This document shows positions 38,630-49,278 of a stretch of 64,000 nt of DNA, in pieces. Origin of the DNA: Chelonoidis abingdonii. Its lineage: Eukaryota > Chordata > Testudines > Testudinidae. The stretch covers positions 58,328,938 to 58,392,937 of the forward strand of contig NC_133777.1 of NCBI RefSeq assembly GCF_003597395.2. Reading direction: 5' to 3'. A program made the translations under genes and the position numbers. The notes beneath the pieces were generated by a model that worked only from the letters and a program-made list of their open reading frames with translations, did not search any database and was not told the origin of the DNA. Numbering within the stretch: position 1 is the first letter of the stretch; each line of letters begins with the position of its first letter.

Positions 38630-38808
38630 CTACTGTGGCACCACTGCATAGACTGTATGAATTTCATCTCCTGTCCCCTTGCCAGATGCTGCAGTGTTAT
38701 CCACTGTACAATAGGCTGCATTTGGGTCCTCATCTGGGCTCGTTGCAAGTGAATACAACACTTCATTTCTTTGAAAGTCTTTGCTGCTGCTCACTGCGTA
38801 CGGGGAAC
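38630..38808 (-). CDS. Receptor exon: tail with tyrosine motifs and stop
   Basis: The acceptor is cattgttttccag. The exon encodes 59 codons including the TAG stop at 38630-38632. Tyrosines occur in the contexts SPYAVS, EVLYSLA, NAAYCTV and HTVYAVV. Only the last is a full ITSM match; the others are ITIM-like but lack a consensus residue at -2 or +3. Confidence 0.8.
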
Positions 38809-41800
38809 CTGGAAAACAATGACTCTGCATCAAAGAGTTTATGAATCTCACAGAATTAAAATAAAACATCAACTAAAATAAATCAACTAAATAAAATAGT
38901 TTTATATCCCTTTGAAAAGGACATTAAGTAAATTCTCCTCTCCTACCTCCAAATAATGGAATTTGACTCCATTCTATTCAGCCCAGAATTAAGACCTGTG
39001 TTGGTTACTGTCTATAGTACCCCACCTCTAGTAGCTAGGAAAATGATTCAAAATCACTTATCTGCTAGGTTCTTCTATGGCCCCAGCACTGTTCTGTCAG
39101 AACACACAAACACTGAGAACACATGACTCCATCTTAGCATCCCAGAGAGAGCAAGAAGCAATGTTCTATTTGTTTTACTGAGGAGAAACTCAGGCAGAGA
39201 CAGAGTCTGTAACTTGCCCAAGGTCATAGGGACAGGATCTATGTGAGAGAGACAAGAATTTAACTCAGATCACCCATATCCTGTTCCAGTGCCTTAATTG
39301 CAAGACCATCCTCCCTAAAGAACAACCTTCTCCTGAACCAAAACTAATTTGATTAACAAAAAGTTACTGGTCAAAAAAGCATTGGCAATATCTGAAGTTT
39401 AAAAACTTAATACCGTGCACAGACATTCTAAGAAATCCATAGTACACAATTCTCAAAATGTGCTAAGTAGACAATCATTTCAAAAAGGTTTATCAAAAAT
39501 TTAATGCTCACATTCATCTCCAGAAATTTCAAGAGCAGCCTGAGCTCTAAAATAAAAAGATAAGGGAAGAATCTATTTAGTCATTTCTATCAATTGGAAA
39601 AAAGACTTTAAAAATGATACTAATATTTCATTGGTTATGTCCATTCAAGGCCATACCTGGGAAGTTGTGCAGATAGCTTTCCTATAATAGATAAATAAAA
39701 CACACTGTAAAATTTCAACAGTTAAAATATTCCTGCAGATCTTACTTACTAATTTCACTTTTCCTACCTTTTGATTTGATTTTCTTTTTATAGATCAACC
39801 ATGCTATCCCATTGATGATAATAATCCCTATGATCAATCCTGTGGCGGCATACAATGGCACGGAAGCAGAGGCTAAAGAGAGGACCAGGGTCAGTTAATC
39901 TTGAAAATGTAACCCGATGCTGGGAAAAACACTTTACTATCACATCTGTTATATGGATAGTGCTTTTCAAGTGATCAAATAATGTTTAACAACTATGTGA
40001 ATAATACACATTCAGCAAGCCATTAACATGGATTATTCCAGGATACAGTATGCTAGTATTGGTAATAAAAGCAGCAGATAACTTGATTTCTGTAAGCTAA
40101 TTTTTCTTATGAGACAATATTCCAATATTCTACTGTAAAGATGCAACACAATACATGTTACAGTAGCAGTATTGCAGCGTCTTGTGAGATAACTGGAGAA
40201 TACTGTAGTATTATAATGGGTTGATGCAGCACAACTGTAAAGCATAAATATTGAGGTTCACATTTTTAAAGGGGCTTTAAACTGTCCTCCATTTTTGGGT
40301 CCACGGTCATTTGCAGGTACAAATGTTGGACTGCACTGTGTTTTGCCAAGAGCCCTGAAAAAGCCAGTCTGCCTCCAGGTCTTCCCCTAACCCTGCACTA
40401 AGGCTACACCTGTTGCAGGGTATTTCTTGCAGTTCACTGTCTAGTATAGCTCGCCAATGTGTTGGGGAGGCAGAGTCAAGGATCTGTGCATTCTCTGCCC
40501 ATTTTTATTCACCTGCTTATGGAGAGGAGACCAGGGGGGGAGGGGGAGGAGAGTGTAGAATCTCTACAGAGCCTTCTGTCATCCCCACACTGCAATCCAT
40601 GGTTTGCCTTACATCCCTTTACTGCTCTGCAAACCTGACCTTGATTTTACCCTACAGCAATTAGGGGTGACATCCTGTCTCCATTGAAGCCAATGGGATA
40701 TTTGCCATTAACTTAATGGGGCTAGAATTTCATGATCTCTGGCTATGTGTTATGCTGGCACAAGCCAGTGACAAGACCTTGAAACAGCGTCATTTGTTCC
40801 TACAGTTAATCAGATTAATCCCTCAAACCAAGTCATTTAAAAAAAATGAATTCTAGACTGTAAATTCCTTTGGACAAATGGGGAACTGAGGTCAGAGATA
40901 TTACGGACTAAAAATCCACCAATTTTCCATCTCCCATTTGAGATGCCTAGGACCTGCTATTGCATAGAACTTAGCATTTAATAGCACTTCATATGTTCAC
41001 TCTCACTGACTGAAGTTGCAGCTGCTAGTGCTCAGCATTTCTGCAAATCAGACCCCAGGGTCTCAAGCCAGCAACCTTAGTAATGGCATCTCCCAACTTT
41101 GGAGTGCTTGACTCTGCAACCTTAATGCTCTTTTAATGTGTGCGGGTGGGGGGGAGCGTGTAATTTACTGTTTTCCTAAGAAAGCAAACTGAAAAAACAG
41201 AAATTCTATTATGTGACATCATATTGATACCCACTGGGTCATTGGCAGGGCTGGGACATTTAGATGCATCACAAAGACTTATGCCACGTAAGCTAACATT
41301 GGCACTGATAGCAGTAGTAGTAGGTTGTCATTTGGATCAGCACTAGAGGGGGACAGGACACCTTCCCTGTGAGTTTCACAGATATTTGCTGACAGCAGAG
41401 GAATGGTGAGGCTCAGGAATCGTGACTTCCATGCCAGGCTCTGGAGGGGGTGGCTCTAGCAGGCATGGACTCTTCTGCCCAATCCCCTCCCAGAACGACC
41501 CCTTTTGCTTCATCCTCTCAAACCCGTCCTTGTCCCAGTCCTGTCGCTTCTCCCTCCCAGTCCTATTCTCCTGCCCTACCCTAACTGCAGTCACCAGTCC
41601 TCTTCCCAGTGCTTGCCTCCAGTGTCCCCCTCCCACACTAATCTTCTCCAGCCCCACTGCTTCCCAGTCCCATTCTCCCTCCCTTGGCTCCTTGTCTAAT
41701 CGCAGCATTTTCCCCACCCCATCCCAGCTACTTAGCCCACTATTTTTTGCCCAGCCTTTCCCACTTCTTTCCCCCTACCCCACACATCCTGGCTCACCAG

Positions 41801-44386
41801 ATCTCCAACCCTCCCTTTCCTCCTACCCCCCCACCTCCTGCCCTGCCAATTCCAATCTCTTTCCAGCTCCTCCTCTGATCTCAGTGTCCTCTGCCACCTA
41901 CTGGCTTCTAGTGTCCTCCCCCTCCCCCCACACACACTTCTGTCTCCAGCTCTCATTCTCAGTCTCCCCCACCCCACCTCCCAGTCCCAGTTTCCTTCTT
42001 CTGCCGCCCCTATCCACTAGCCTCCTGCATTCAGTCTCCCACACCAAACTTCTTGTCACTCTCTGCTCTCTCCACCCTCCCACCACTGGCTGGCTGGCTT
42101 CTATCATCTCTTCATTCCTTCTCCTCCACAAAGCCTGGGCCCAGCAGGGATGTCACTGAGAGCACAGTAGTTCAGTCTCAGTTCAGTTGCTTGGAACTGG
42201 ATGCAACATGGCTCACAGCAGCCCAGACCTGCAATTGCAGGGAAAGTCCCACTCAGCACTGGGCTGGAGCATTGGGGAATTTAGTGGGTGAAATCTAGGA
42301 AGTCTTTACGGAGCATCTGTGCACTGTGATTTTTATAGCTTATAACTTGGCCAAATTTGGGCAGACTTTCATGGGAACGGTAAAAGGCTCACCGCTAACA
42401 TGAAGGCTGCTCTCCTGCCACATGGCAAGTCCCTATTCCAAAGCATGGGGCACTAGATCTGTTCAAAGAAATGTCACCAGAATTTTTAACATGGGCAATA
42501 CAGCATATTTTTCCATGGATTGTTCTCAAAAATGGCTGAACCATTTTCACTGAAATTTTCCCAGCATGGAAAATTTTATCCCAAATAGCAAAAGTTTGGC
42601 AAAATTATAAGCAACTCTGGTACCAACCCCAACTACAAAACTTCTAACTTACATGGAATGGCTTGATTCCTCACTTCTATAGAAAGGTTATTTGCAATCT
42701 TCCACACATGTTTATTTCTTGACCAGGAATTTACAACACATAAATAAGTTCCACTGTCAGAGTCAGTAACATTCAAGATGGTCATATTATGGACTACATG
42801 TTTCTTGTCTGAATCTAAGCTTGTATAGTTCACTAGTCGTCCTTTGATCATCTCATCAATACAGCAATGTGTATTATACGAGAAATTAGATATCTCTCTC
42901 TCAGCAGAAAACAGGCATTTGCTTGTTTCTGTATATTTGATCCAATATATAACAAATGTTTGATCTGGTTGCTTCATTTGAAATTCACAAGAGAGAGTGA
43001 TGTTACTTTCTTCTTCTACTAAATGATTATTGTGTGATTTTGACGGAATGGTCTCAAATATCTCCTTATCTGCAATACAGAATGAAACAAACACAAAAGA
43101 TATGACAAATGTGCACTGTAACATGTTATAACATGCTTTGCCTTTGAAAGGACTCTTAGAAGTTTGAAAATTTTCCAACAAGAACATCCTCTCCGACACA
43201 GAATTCAGTGCAAAAACATTGTTTCATTTCTATTGGGGTGGGGAGGAGGTGTTTGATTTTAATGAACAATTTACAAGGCATTTTTACATTAACAGGTGCA
43301 AATATCTATTGTACTATGGCTACAAGTCAGCTATTTTAAATAGCCATTTGGGGCCCAATTCTGTGAAATCTGAGTACCTTCTGCGAAGTTGCCAGCACCT
43401 GCACATTCCACTGAAGTTGAAGGTGCTCAGCTCTGCACAGAAGGTTCTCAGCACTGCATGTTCAGTCATTTGGTGGTCATCAAAATAATAATTCTGGGCT
43501 GAACCAGCTGCCTACTGGAACTATAGAAGTGGGGCATGCTCTTAGAGGCACTAACTATGCTACTCCTCCTACAGATATATGTCCAATTTCACTGAGAAAA
43601 CCTCTGGGACTTAGGAACACATGAAGGAATTCTTCCACTCCACTCTGCACTGATAAGGCCTCAACTGAAGTACAGTAACTCCTCACTTAAAGTTGTCCCA
43701 GTTAATGTTGTTTCGTTGTTACATTGCTGATCAATTAGGGAACATGCTCATTTAAAGTTCTGTAAGCCTCCCTTCTAACGTCGTTTGGCAGCCACCTGCT
43801 TTGTCTACTGCTTGCAGGAAGAGCAGCCCTTTGCAGCTAGCTGGTGGGGGCTTGGAACCAGGGTGGACCGGCAGCCCCCTATCAGCTCCCCACTTCCCTA
43901 AGTTCCCTGTGAAGCAGCTGCCTGCAGTTCAGCTGTGTCCCTCACCCCACTGCCATGTGCTGCTCCTGCCCTCTGCCTTGGAGCTGCTCCCCTTGGAGCA
44001 CTCCTGCTTGCTGTGCTGGGGGGGAGGGAAGGAAGAGGGGGGCTAATGTCAGGGTGTCCTCTCCCCCCTTTTCCTGCAGCCCGCTTACCCCATCTTCCAT
44101 AACGCAGGGGGAACAGATCAGGACTCAGGATGGAGGGAGCTTGCAGCAGCTGTGTCTCAGCAAGCTGATCTAATTAACAAGGCAGTGTACTTAAGGGAAA
44201 TGCGCATATCTCCCTCCATTCCTGCTGCCCTGTGTAGAGAGAGAGTTAACTCTTGAGGGCTCAGACAATTGCTAGTTCATCATTTAGCAGTAAGGGAAAT
44301 ATCCCACCCTCTGACTCTTCCAACTCAACCAAACCTCACAATCATCATCACTGTGTACCAGTATTAAATGGTTTGTTTAAAACTTA

Positions 44387-44424
<38 letters not shown>

Positions 44425-46949
44425 AATTTCCCTGGAAACTAAGCCCTTCATTTACGTTAATTCTTATGGGGAAATTGGAGTTGCTTAACATTGTTTCATT
44501 TAAAGTCACATTTTTCAGGAACACAACTACAACGTTAAGTGAGGAGTTACTGTATTGCATCCAGTTCTGGGTGCCACATTTCAGGAAAGATGTGGACAAA
44601 TTGGAGAAAGTTCAGAGAAGAGCAATAAATGATTAAAGGTCTAGAAAACATGAGCTATGAGAGAAGATTGAAAAAACTGGGTTTATTTAGTCTGAAGAAG
44701 AGAAGACTAAGAGGGGGCATGAGAATAGTTTTCAAGTACATAAAAGGTTGTTACAAAGAGGAGGCTGAAAAGTTGTTCTCTTTAACCTCTGAAGATAAGA
44801 CAAGAAGCAATGGGCTTAAATTACAGCAAGGGTGGTTTAGATTGGACATTAGGAAAAACTTCCTAGCTGTCCAGGTAGTTAAGCACTGGAACAAATTGCC
44901 AAGGGAGGCTATGGTATCTACATCATTGGAGGTTTCTAAGAACAGGTTAGACAAACACCTGTCAGGAATGGTCTAGTTATTACTTAGTCCTGCCTTGCGT
45001 ACAGGGGACTGAACTAGATGATTTATTGAGGGCCCTTCAATCCTACACATCTATAATTCTATAACATCTGGGAAACCACATTCTCACACTGCAATAAACA
45101 GATGTTGTCATTTCTGCTGCCTGGTTCAGGGTCTGCCTTGGCCAAAGTGCTGATAGTATCAGCTACGAGATACATTATTAGACAAATGGCTGAAAAAATG
45201 TGAAATTTTGAAACAGCTATTAAAGATCAAATATTTTCTGGATAAAGTAGTTGAACTGCAGTGTATACTAAACAGGACATTCAGAGGGTAGTCGTTTTTA
45301 ATATGTGCACAAACACATTTAAAAACAACAATGGCCCCTAGAGTGAGATTCTGCAGCATTTCTAGGGTCAAATTTTCAATTAACCTCAAACCAGGCTCCA
45401 TATTGCAGACACAACATTTAGCATATACCTGTTATGGGTGCTCGACAAATATTTGCACACACAGATTTGGTACTTAGGTGCCTTGTCTGCACAAATAGTT
45501 GTTTGTGTGTGCAAAATTGGCACAAAACCAATGTTATGAGTACAATCGATTGAAAGCTTAAAACACTAGAGGTAAGATTCTGTGCTGTGCCTCTAGATGC
45601 ACAGAACAAAACTCACAACCCAGGTGGAGAGGGGCTAAGGTAGCTTTAAGCAGCCCTCAGTACAATTTAGGCAGCCCTGAGGATCAACTGCCCTGAATTT
45701 AAGTAGTGCTGCATTCTGCAGCCTGGACCCAAGCCATACCTGCTATGTCAGGAGTTGCAAGAGTGTTGTTGAAAGGACAGTCTGCTGCTGTCTTCCTTAG
45801 TTCCTGTGCCAAAGGGAAATTCTACCCAGACCAGATGCTGATTTTAGAAACCCTTTAGCCCATTTACCCAGCCAGAGCACGGTTGAGAATCTCACTCTAT
45901 GGGAAGAAATTCAAAGAGCAAGGCACAATACTGGGCATTAGTGTTTTACAATCTGTGAGCTAGATCCTCAGCTTGCATGAATCAGTGTAGCTCCAGGGCC
46001 CACCCTTGTAGAAGGATCCCTTCAGGTACCAACTTTAAAGTAGAAAGGTGGCAGATAAACTGTACCAACATCACTACAAACAAGTGTTTCTAGGGGGAAG
46101 TGAAGAGCAATTTATTCAGCTAAAATCAGTGGGGATGTACCCAAAAAAGGGCTGAGCGAAAACTGAATAAAGACATCATGAGTAGGCCTTTGAGTTAGAA
46201 TGCATCTTAATAACAGTAAACTTAGTATGGCAAAAAGTGCAGATTTTCAATGACATTCCCACATCCCATATTTTTTTTAATTTCTTTTCTTTTTTAAGAA
46301 CTTCCACTTTTGTTGACCACTTTACTCAGCCTAGTTCAGATGCTAATTCATTCAAAGCCAAATTCAGTCACCCTCACTCATATAACACCTCCTCCGTAAG
46401 TGTTCCTTTTTTAAGTCAAAGGAACACTGGTGGAGAATAGTATTATTCACTGTAAGTAAAAGGGGCAGAATCTGGTCCTCAGCTCTGAATTTTCTAAATA
46501 AGCTCCTCTTAAACTCACTAACTCCCTTTCTGGCCTCTCAGCTCTAGAATTTATTAATAAAAATAAACCCTTTCCCCCAGAAGAAAAGTACTCACCAGCA
46601 GTCATGTTTATTATCGCCACAATAAAAAAGTTATAATGTCTGCAGTGAGTCACATTGGTAAAAAGTGGGCAAGTCTGTGATGTTCCAGTATTTGTAAATT
46701 GCTCACATGCAAATACCCCACCACCTCTGGAATCAGAATTTGATAATCGGTTTGTACACTTTGTTTTATCAGAGCATTTGTTTGGTCCATTGATTACTTT
46801 GGGCAGTTGATTACTGCAGCAGCTGATTACTTGCCATTCTTGCAGAAATTCTTTAGTTTCATACCAAATTGTTTCCTTCTCATTAGCCACTGTTCCATTG
46901 CACGTAAGTGTGAAATTTCCATTTTCATAGTGACGAAAGAAAGTCTCAC
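38630..46949 (-). CDS. Ig-superfamily receptor with ITSM-type tail (six exons, 5' end missing)
   Basis: The minus-strand exons are 46596-46949, 42653-43069, 39768-39872, 39657-39681, 39512-39546 and 38630-38808. Every junction has GT donors and AG acceptors, and phases match (1-1, 1-1, 1-1, 1-2, 2-1, 1-stop), giving about 371 residues after the missing first exon(s). Order: a cysteine-rich Ig-like domain, a V-type Ig domain ending SDSGTYLC, one transmembrane helix with a basic stop-transfer, and a cytoplasmic tail with several tyrosines. The last, HTVYAVV, fits the ITSM T-x-Y-x-x-V seen in SLAM-family and PD-1-type receptors; YSLA and YCTV motifs precede it. Inferred: a type I leukocyte surface receptor signalling through SH2 proteins. 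I cannot name the orthologue. A SLAM-like, BTLA-like or NKp30-like relative are alternatives. No signal-peptide exon was found upstream. Confidence 0.8.
39512..39546 (-). CDS. Receptor exon: 35-bp cytoplasmic micro-exon
   Basis: Acceptor tttttattttag, donor GTGAGC. It encodes AQAALEISGDE between split codons, phase 2 in and 1 out, fitting the neighbours. Confidence 0.7.
39657..39681 (-). CDS. Receptor exon: 25-bp cytoplasmic micro-exon
   Basis: Acceptor ttatttatctattatag, donor GTATGG. It encodes KLSAQLP between split codons and is needed to bring the frame from phase 1 to phase 2. It is the least certain of the exons because of its size. Confidence 0.6.
39768..39872 (-). CDS. Receptor exon: transmembrane segment
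   Basis: Acceptor ctggtcctctctttag, donor GTAGGA, 105 bp, phase 1-1. It encodes a short juxtamembrane stretch, a helix of about 22 mostly hydrophobic residues (ATGLIIGIIIINGIAWLIY) and a basic stop-transfer (KKKIKSK). The helix has no charged residue of the sort used to bind ITAM adaptors, which fits a self-signalling tail. Confidence 0.85.
41440..42135. repeat. Pyrimidine-rich strand-biased tract
   Basis: About 700 bp in a receptor intron is strongly C/T-rich on the plus strand, built from irregular units around cagtcc, tcttctcc and ccccaccc. It leaves long Pro/Ser-rich frames on plus (41422-42159) and Gly/Arg/Glu-rich on minus; these are compositional, not genes. Confidence 0.75.
42653..43069 (-). 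CDS. Receptor exon: V-type Ig domain
   Basis: Acceptor gtttcattctgtattgcag, donor GTAAGT, 417 bp, phase 1-1 as usual for Ig-domain exons. Canonical features: ITLSC (B-strand Cys), YWIKY (C-strand Trp), and DSDSGTYLCVV (F-strand). Extra cysteines (SKCLF, NTHCCID) suggest additional disulphides. Several N-X-S/T sites are present. The hydrophobic stretch just upstream (43070-43130) that looks like a signal peptide is intron read-through. Confidence 0.85.
43590..45062 (+). repeat. CR1 LINE, sense, split by a DNA transposon
   Basis: The parts 43590-43672 and 44553-45062 are one sense CR1. The right part encodes the C-terminal CR1 ORF2 phrases in broken frames (gcatccagttctgggtgcca, gagaagattgaaaaaactgg, gggtggtttagattggacat, ggtttctaagaacaggttag). 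It is interrupted at a TA by the 43673-44552 element. It lies in the intron between the two Ig exons. Confidence 0.9.
43673..44552. mobile_element. TA-flanked DNA transposon (Tc1/mariner-pogo-like), copy 2
   Basis: Ends CAGTAACTCCTCACTTAA and TTAAGTGAGGAGTTACTG are perfect 18-bp inverted repeats, with TA on both sides. It is related along its length to the copy at 37441-38518 but 198 bp shorter. A (GT)n run lies at 44389-44420. Inserted into the CR1, so younger than it. Confidence 0.92.
45063..46595. other. Receptor intron, no repeat identified
   Basis: Unique-looking AT-rich intron DNA between the two Ig exons. No coding or RNA feature is seen. Confidence 0.5.
46596..46949 (-). CDS. Receptor exon: cysteine-rich Ig-like domain
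   Basis: Acceptor atgtatttttaacag, donor GTGAGT, 354 bp, phase 1-1. It starts GETFFRHYENGNFTLTC; a CNGT, an IWY (C-strand Trp) and a GVFACEQ (F-strand) give an Ig fold. It is unusual in its cysteine number (SCCSNQ, NKCSDKTKC, SQTCPLF, THCRHY) and in a cysteine-rich tail after the F strand. Many N-glycosylation sites. It is the first exon found; the exon upstream should end in phase 1. Confidence 0.75.
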
Positions 46950-47961
46950 CTGTTAAAAATACATAAATGGTTACTGATGCAAAATGATTCAGAAATCATC
47001 TTACAAATAATACTGTAAAGAAAGTGCTGCAGGTTATAAGCATCATTAAGGGCCCAATCCTGCGAGTTTGTGTGCTTCTGGGATGCTGCTCTGTTCCTCC
47101 TGGATCATGTTGAACATCCTCCCCTTGCCATCAGCAGAAGCTCGGGGCTCTGAGCACTTCCTATGACACCCACAACATGTTGTAGGATCTAGCACTAAGA
47201 GCACAAATCTGAAATTTTATACTTGGATCTTGTGGAATGAGCAGAATATTGCACAGATCATAATGAACGCTGATCAGATTACATAGCTTAAGCCTTGACA
47301 TTGGCCTTGTTTTAAAGGGTGGTTTTATGGCCCTTTCTGACCATAAGAATGACACCAAAGAGAGTTCAAAAGAAGAAAAGAGGGTACAAATATGTATTTG
47401 TGTACTAACAATTGCCATATTTATTAATTCCCTTGGCCAATAACCAATCACAAGCAGCCATGGCACAAAACTGCAGTTTTAACTTAGAAAATCTGGCCCT
47501 TGCTAATTAACTTTTAGCAAACTACATAAAGATTAAGTCCATGATCCTGAGAACGTCTGTCCATATGAACAGTTCCAAAATTCAATGGGACTATTCACAT
47601 GCATAAAGTTACTCACATGACATTACTGATTACAGAATTGAGGCCTCCATGTGAATTACAAAGGCTTTATGAGGCATGTGTCTAAGAGACACTGTCATCA
47701 CAATTATGCCTCCAATCCTCTTTCCTACATTTTTTTAGAGTTCTTATAAAATATAGCCATTTTGGTGAAATGCAACAAAAACCTGTATCTGAGCTACTCC
47801 AGCTGGTCTGCTGCAAAAAATTAAGCATACTTACAGCTATGTTACTATAAGCATAGATTATCCTTAAGCAAATAGACAAAACATTTTAGCTTTTGTATTT
47901 TCACAGCTTTTTTAATACAATACTGAATAAATTGGCATTCAGAACCAGAGCTAGTTGAAAG
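46950..47961. other. Upstream of first receptor exon found, no gene seen
   Basis: The missing signal-peptide exon could lie here or further right; I found no ATG plus hydrophobic run ending at a phase-1 GT donor. A MITE-like palindrome (tccatgatcctgagaacgtc ... gattacagaattgaggcc) covers about 47537-47645. Confidence 0.5.
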
Positions 47962-48262
47962 CAGGCAGCTCTATGTTTTTTGCTGCCCCAAGCACGGCAG
48001 TTAGATGGCCTTAGGTGGCATGACTGCAGGCAGTCTGCTGGTCACATGGATTCGGCAGCGTATCTGTGGATGATCTGCTAGTCCCACGCCTTTGGCGTAC
48101 CCACTGCCAAATTGCTGCCGAAGCCGCGGGACTGGGGGACCTCCTGGAGGCATGCCACCGAAGACTGCCTGTCTGCCGCCCTCACAGCAACTGGCATGAT
48201 GCCCCCCGTCGCATGCCACCACAGGCACACATTTCCTGCACTGGTGCCTGGAGCAGCCCCTG
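47962..48262. mobile_element. hAT-type MITE
   Basis: The 301-bp GC-rich element starts CAGGCAGCTCTATG and ends GGAGCAGCCCCTG, with inner inverted words (ggcatgactgcaggcagtct / aagactgcctgtctgcc). Flanks gttgaaag (47954-47961) and gctgaaag (48263-48270) are an 8-bp duplication with one mismatch. Confidence 0.7.
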
Positions 48263-48599
48263 GCTGAAAGATTGAAAAAAAGTGGAATATATTTCCCTAT
48301 CAAAATTTCATGTTTTGATTAGAACATTGTGAAAATATTCATAACATTTTATTTCCATTTTTTTATCCATTGAAATTCAAATTTTTGATGTAAAATTTTA
48401 ATCAGACTTTGAATTTTGTCAAATTTTGACCAACGAAGTTGAGAAGGCACTTGCCTCGGGCACAGAAAGCTGAGGGGCGCAGAAAAAGCCTTCTCTGCCG
48501 GAAGGAAAGCTGCGGCTCTCCCAGCTGCTGCTGCCTCTATGGCAATAAGAGACACTGGTTGGCAGAGGGTTGCGGGTGAGCAGCCAGCTGCAGCACATC

Positions 48600-48638
48600 A
48601 GGAGGGGGAGGGGGAGGGGGAGGGGGAGAGGGAGGCAC
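48600..48638 (+). repeat. (GGGGGA)n G-rich simple repeat
   Basis: Repeated gggggag units; several G-runs of four to five could form a G-quadruplex on the plus strand. Confidence 0.85.
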
Positions 48639-48683
48639 ACACGTGCTTCGCAACCCTCCTCTCCCCTGGCACTCACCTGGAGG

Positions 48684-49278
48684 CAGGGGTGAAAGTAACT
48701 TACAGGACTTACCGATACTGCCAGAGTCCTGAGGGGGGCGTGGCCTCATCGGGAAGAGGCGTGGCCTCTCAAGATTTAAAGGCCCCGGCGAACCAGCTGT
48801 GGCTGGGAGACCCAGAGCCTTTAAATCAACCAGGGACTCCCAGCTGCAGAGGTGGCTGGGAGTCCTCAGGGGCAAATTAAAGGGTCCAGGGCTCTGGCCA
48901 CCAGGGGGAACCTCAAGCTTTGCGGCGCTGGGTCAGGGATTTAAAGGGCCCCGAGCTCCTGCCCCTGAGGGAAGCCCGGAGCCCTTTATATCCTGGCCCC
49001 AGCCCGGCCGCCAGAGCCATGGCCAGGATTCAAAGTGCTCTGGGCTGCCCTCAGCGGCAGGAGCTCTGAGCCCTTTAATTCTCAGCCGCGGCCAGGATTT
49101 AAAGGGCTCTGGGCTGCCCGCAGCAGCGGGGAGCCATGAGCCCTATAAATCCCGGCCCCAGCCCACCCGTGGGCAGCTCAGAGCCCTTTCAATCCCCACC
49201 GTGGAAGTCAATGCGGTCCAGCACAGCGTACTGGCTCTTGCCAGTACGCCGGACCAGAATGGCTTACTTTCACCTCTG
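48684..49278. mobile_element. Non-autonomous element with GTGAAAGTAA-type ends
   Basis: Ends CAGGGGTGAAAGTAACTTAC and TTACTTTCACCTCTG are inverted repeats; the same ends bound the element at 58465-59308. Inside are GC-rich repeated units (agagccctttaaatc / gatttaaagggctc) like those in 3997-4809. No matching target duplication is evident (left cctggagg, right actgtatg), so an end may be altered. Confidence 0.7.

Noticed and set aside
41422..42159. 245-codon Pro/Ser-rich plus-strand ORF
   Set aside because: Follows the pyrimidine tract; no domain, no start context, and the opposite strand is also open.
43070..43199. Signal-peptide-like MLQCTFVISFVFVSFC before the V-type Ig domain
   Set aside because: A polypyrimidine tract and acceptor (gtttcattctgtattgcag) fall right at the end of it, and the phase fits the upstream Ig exon; it is intron read as protein.
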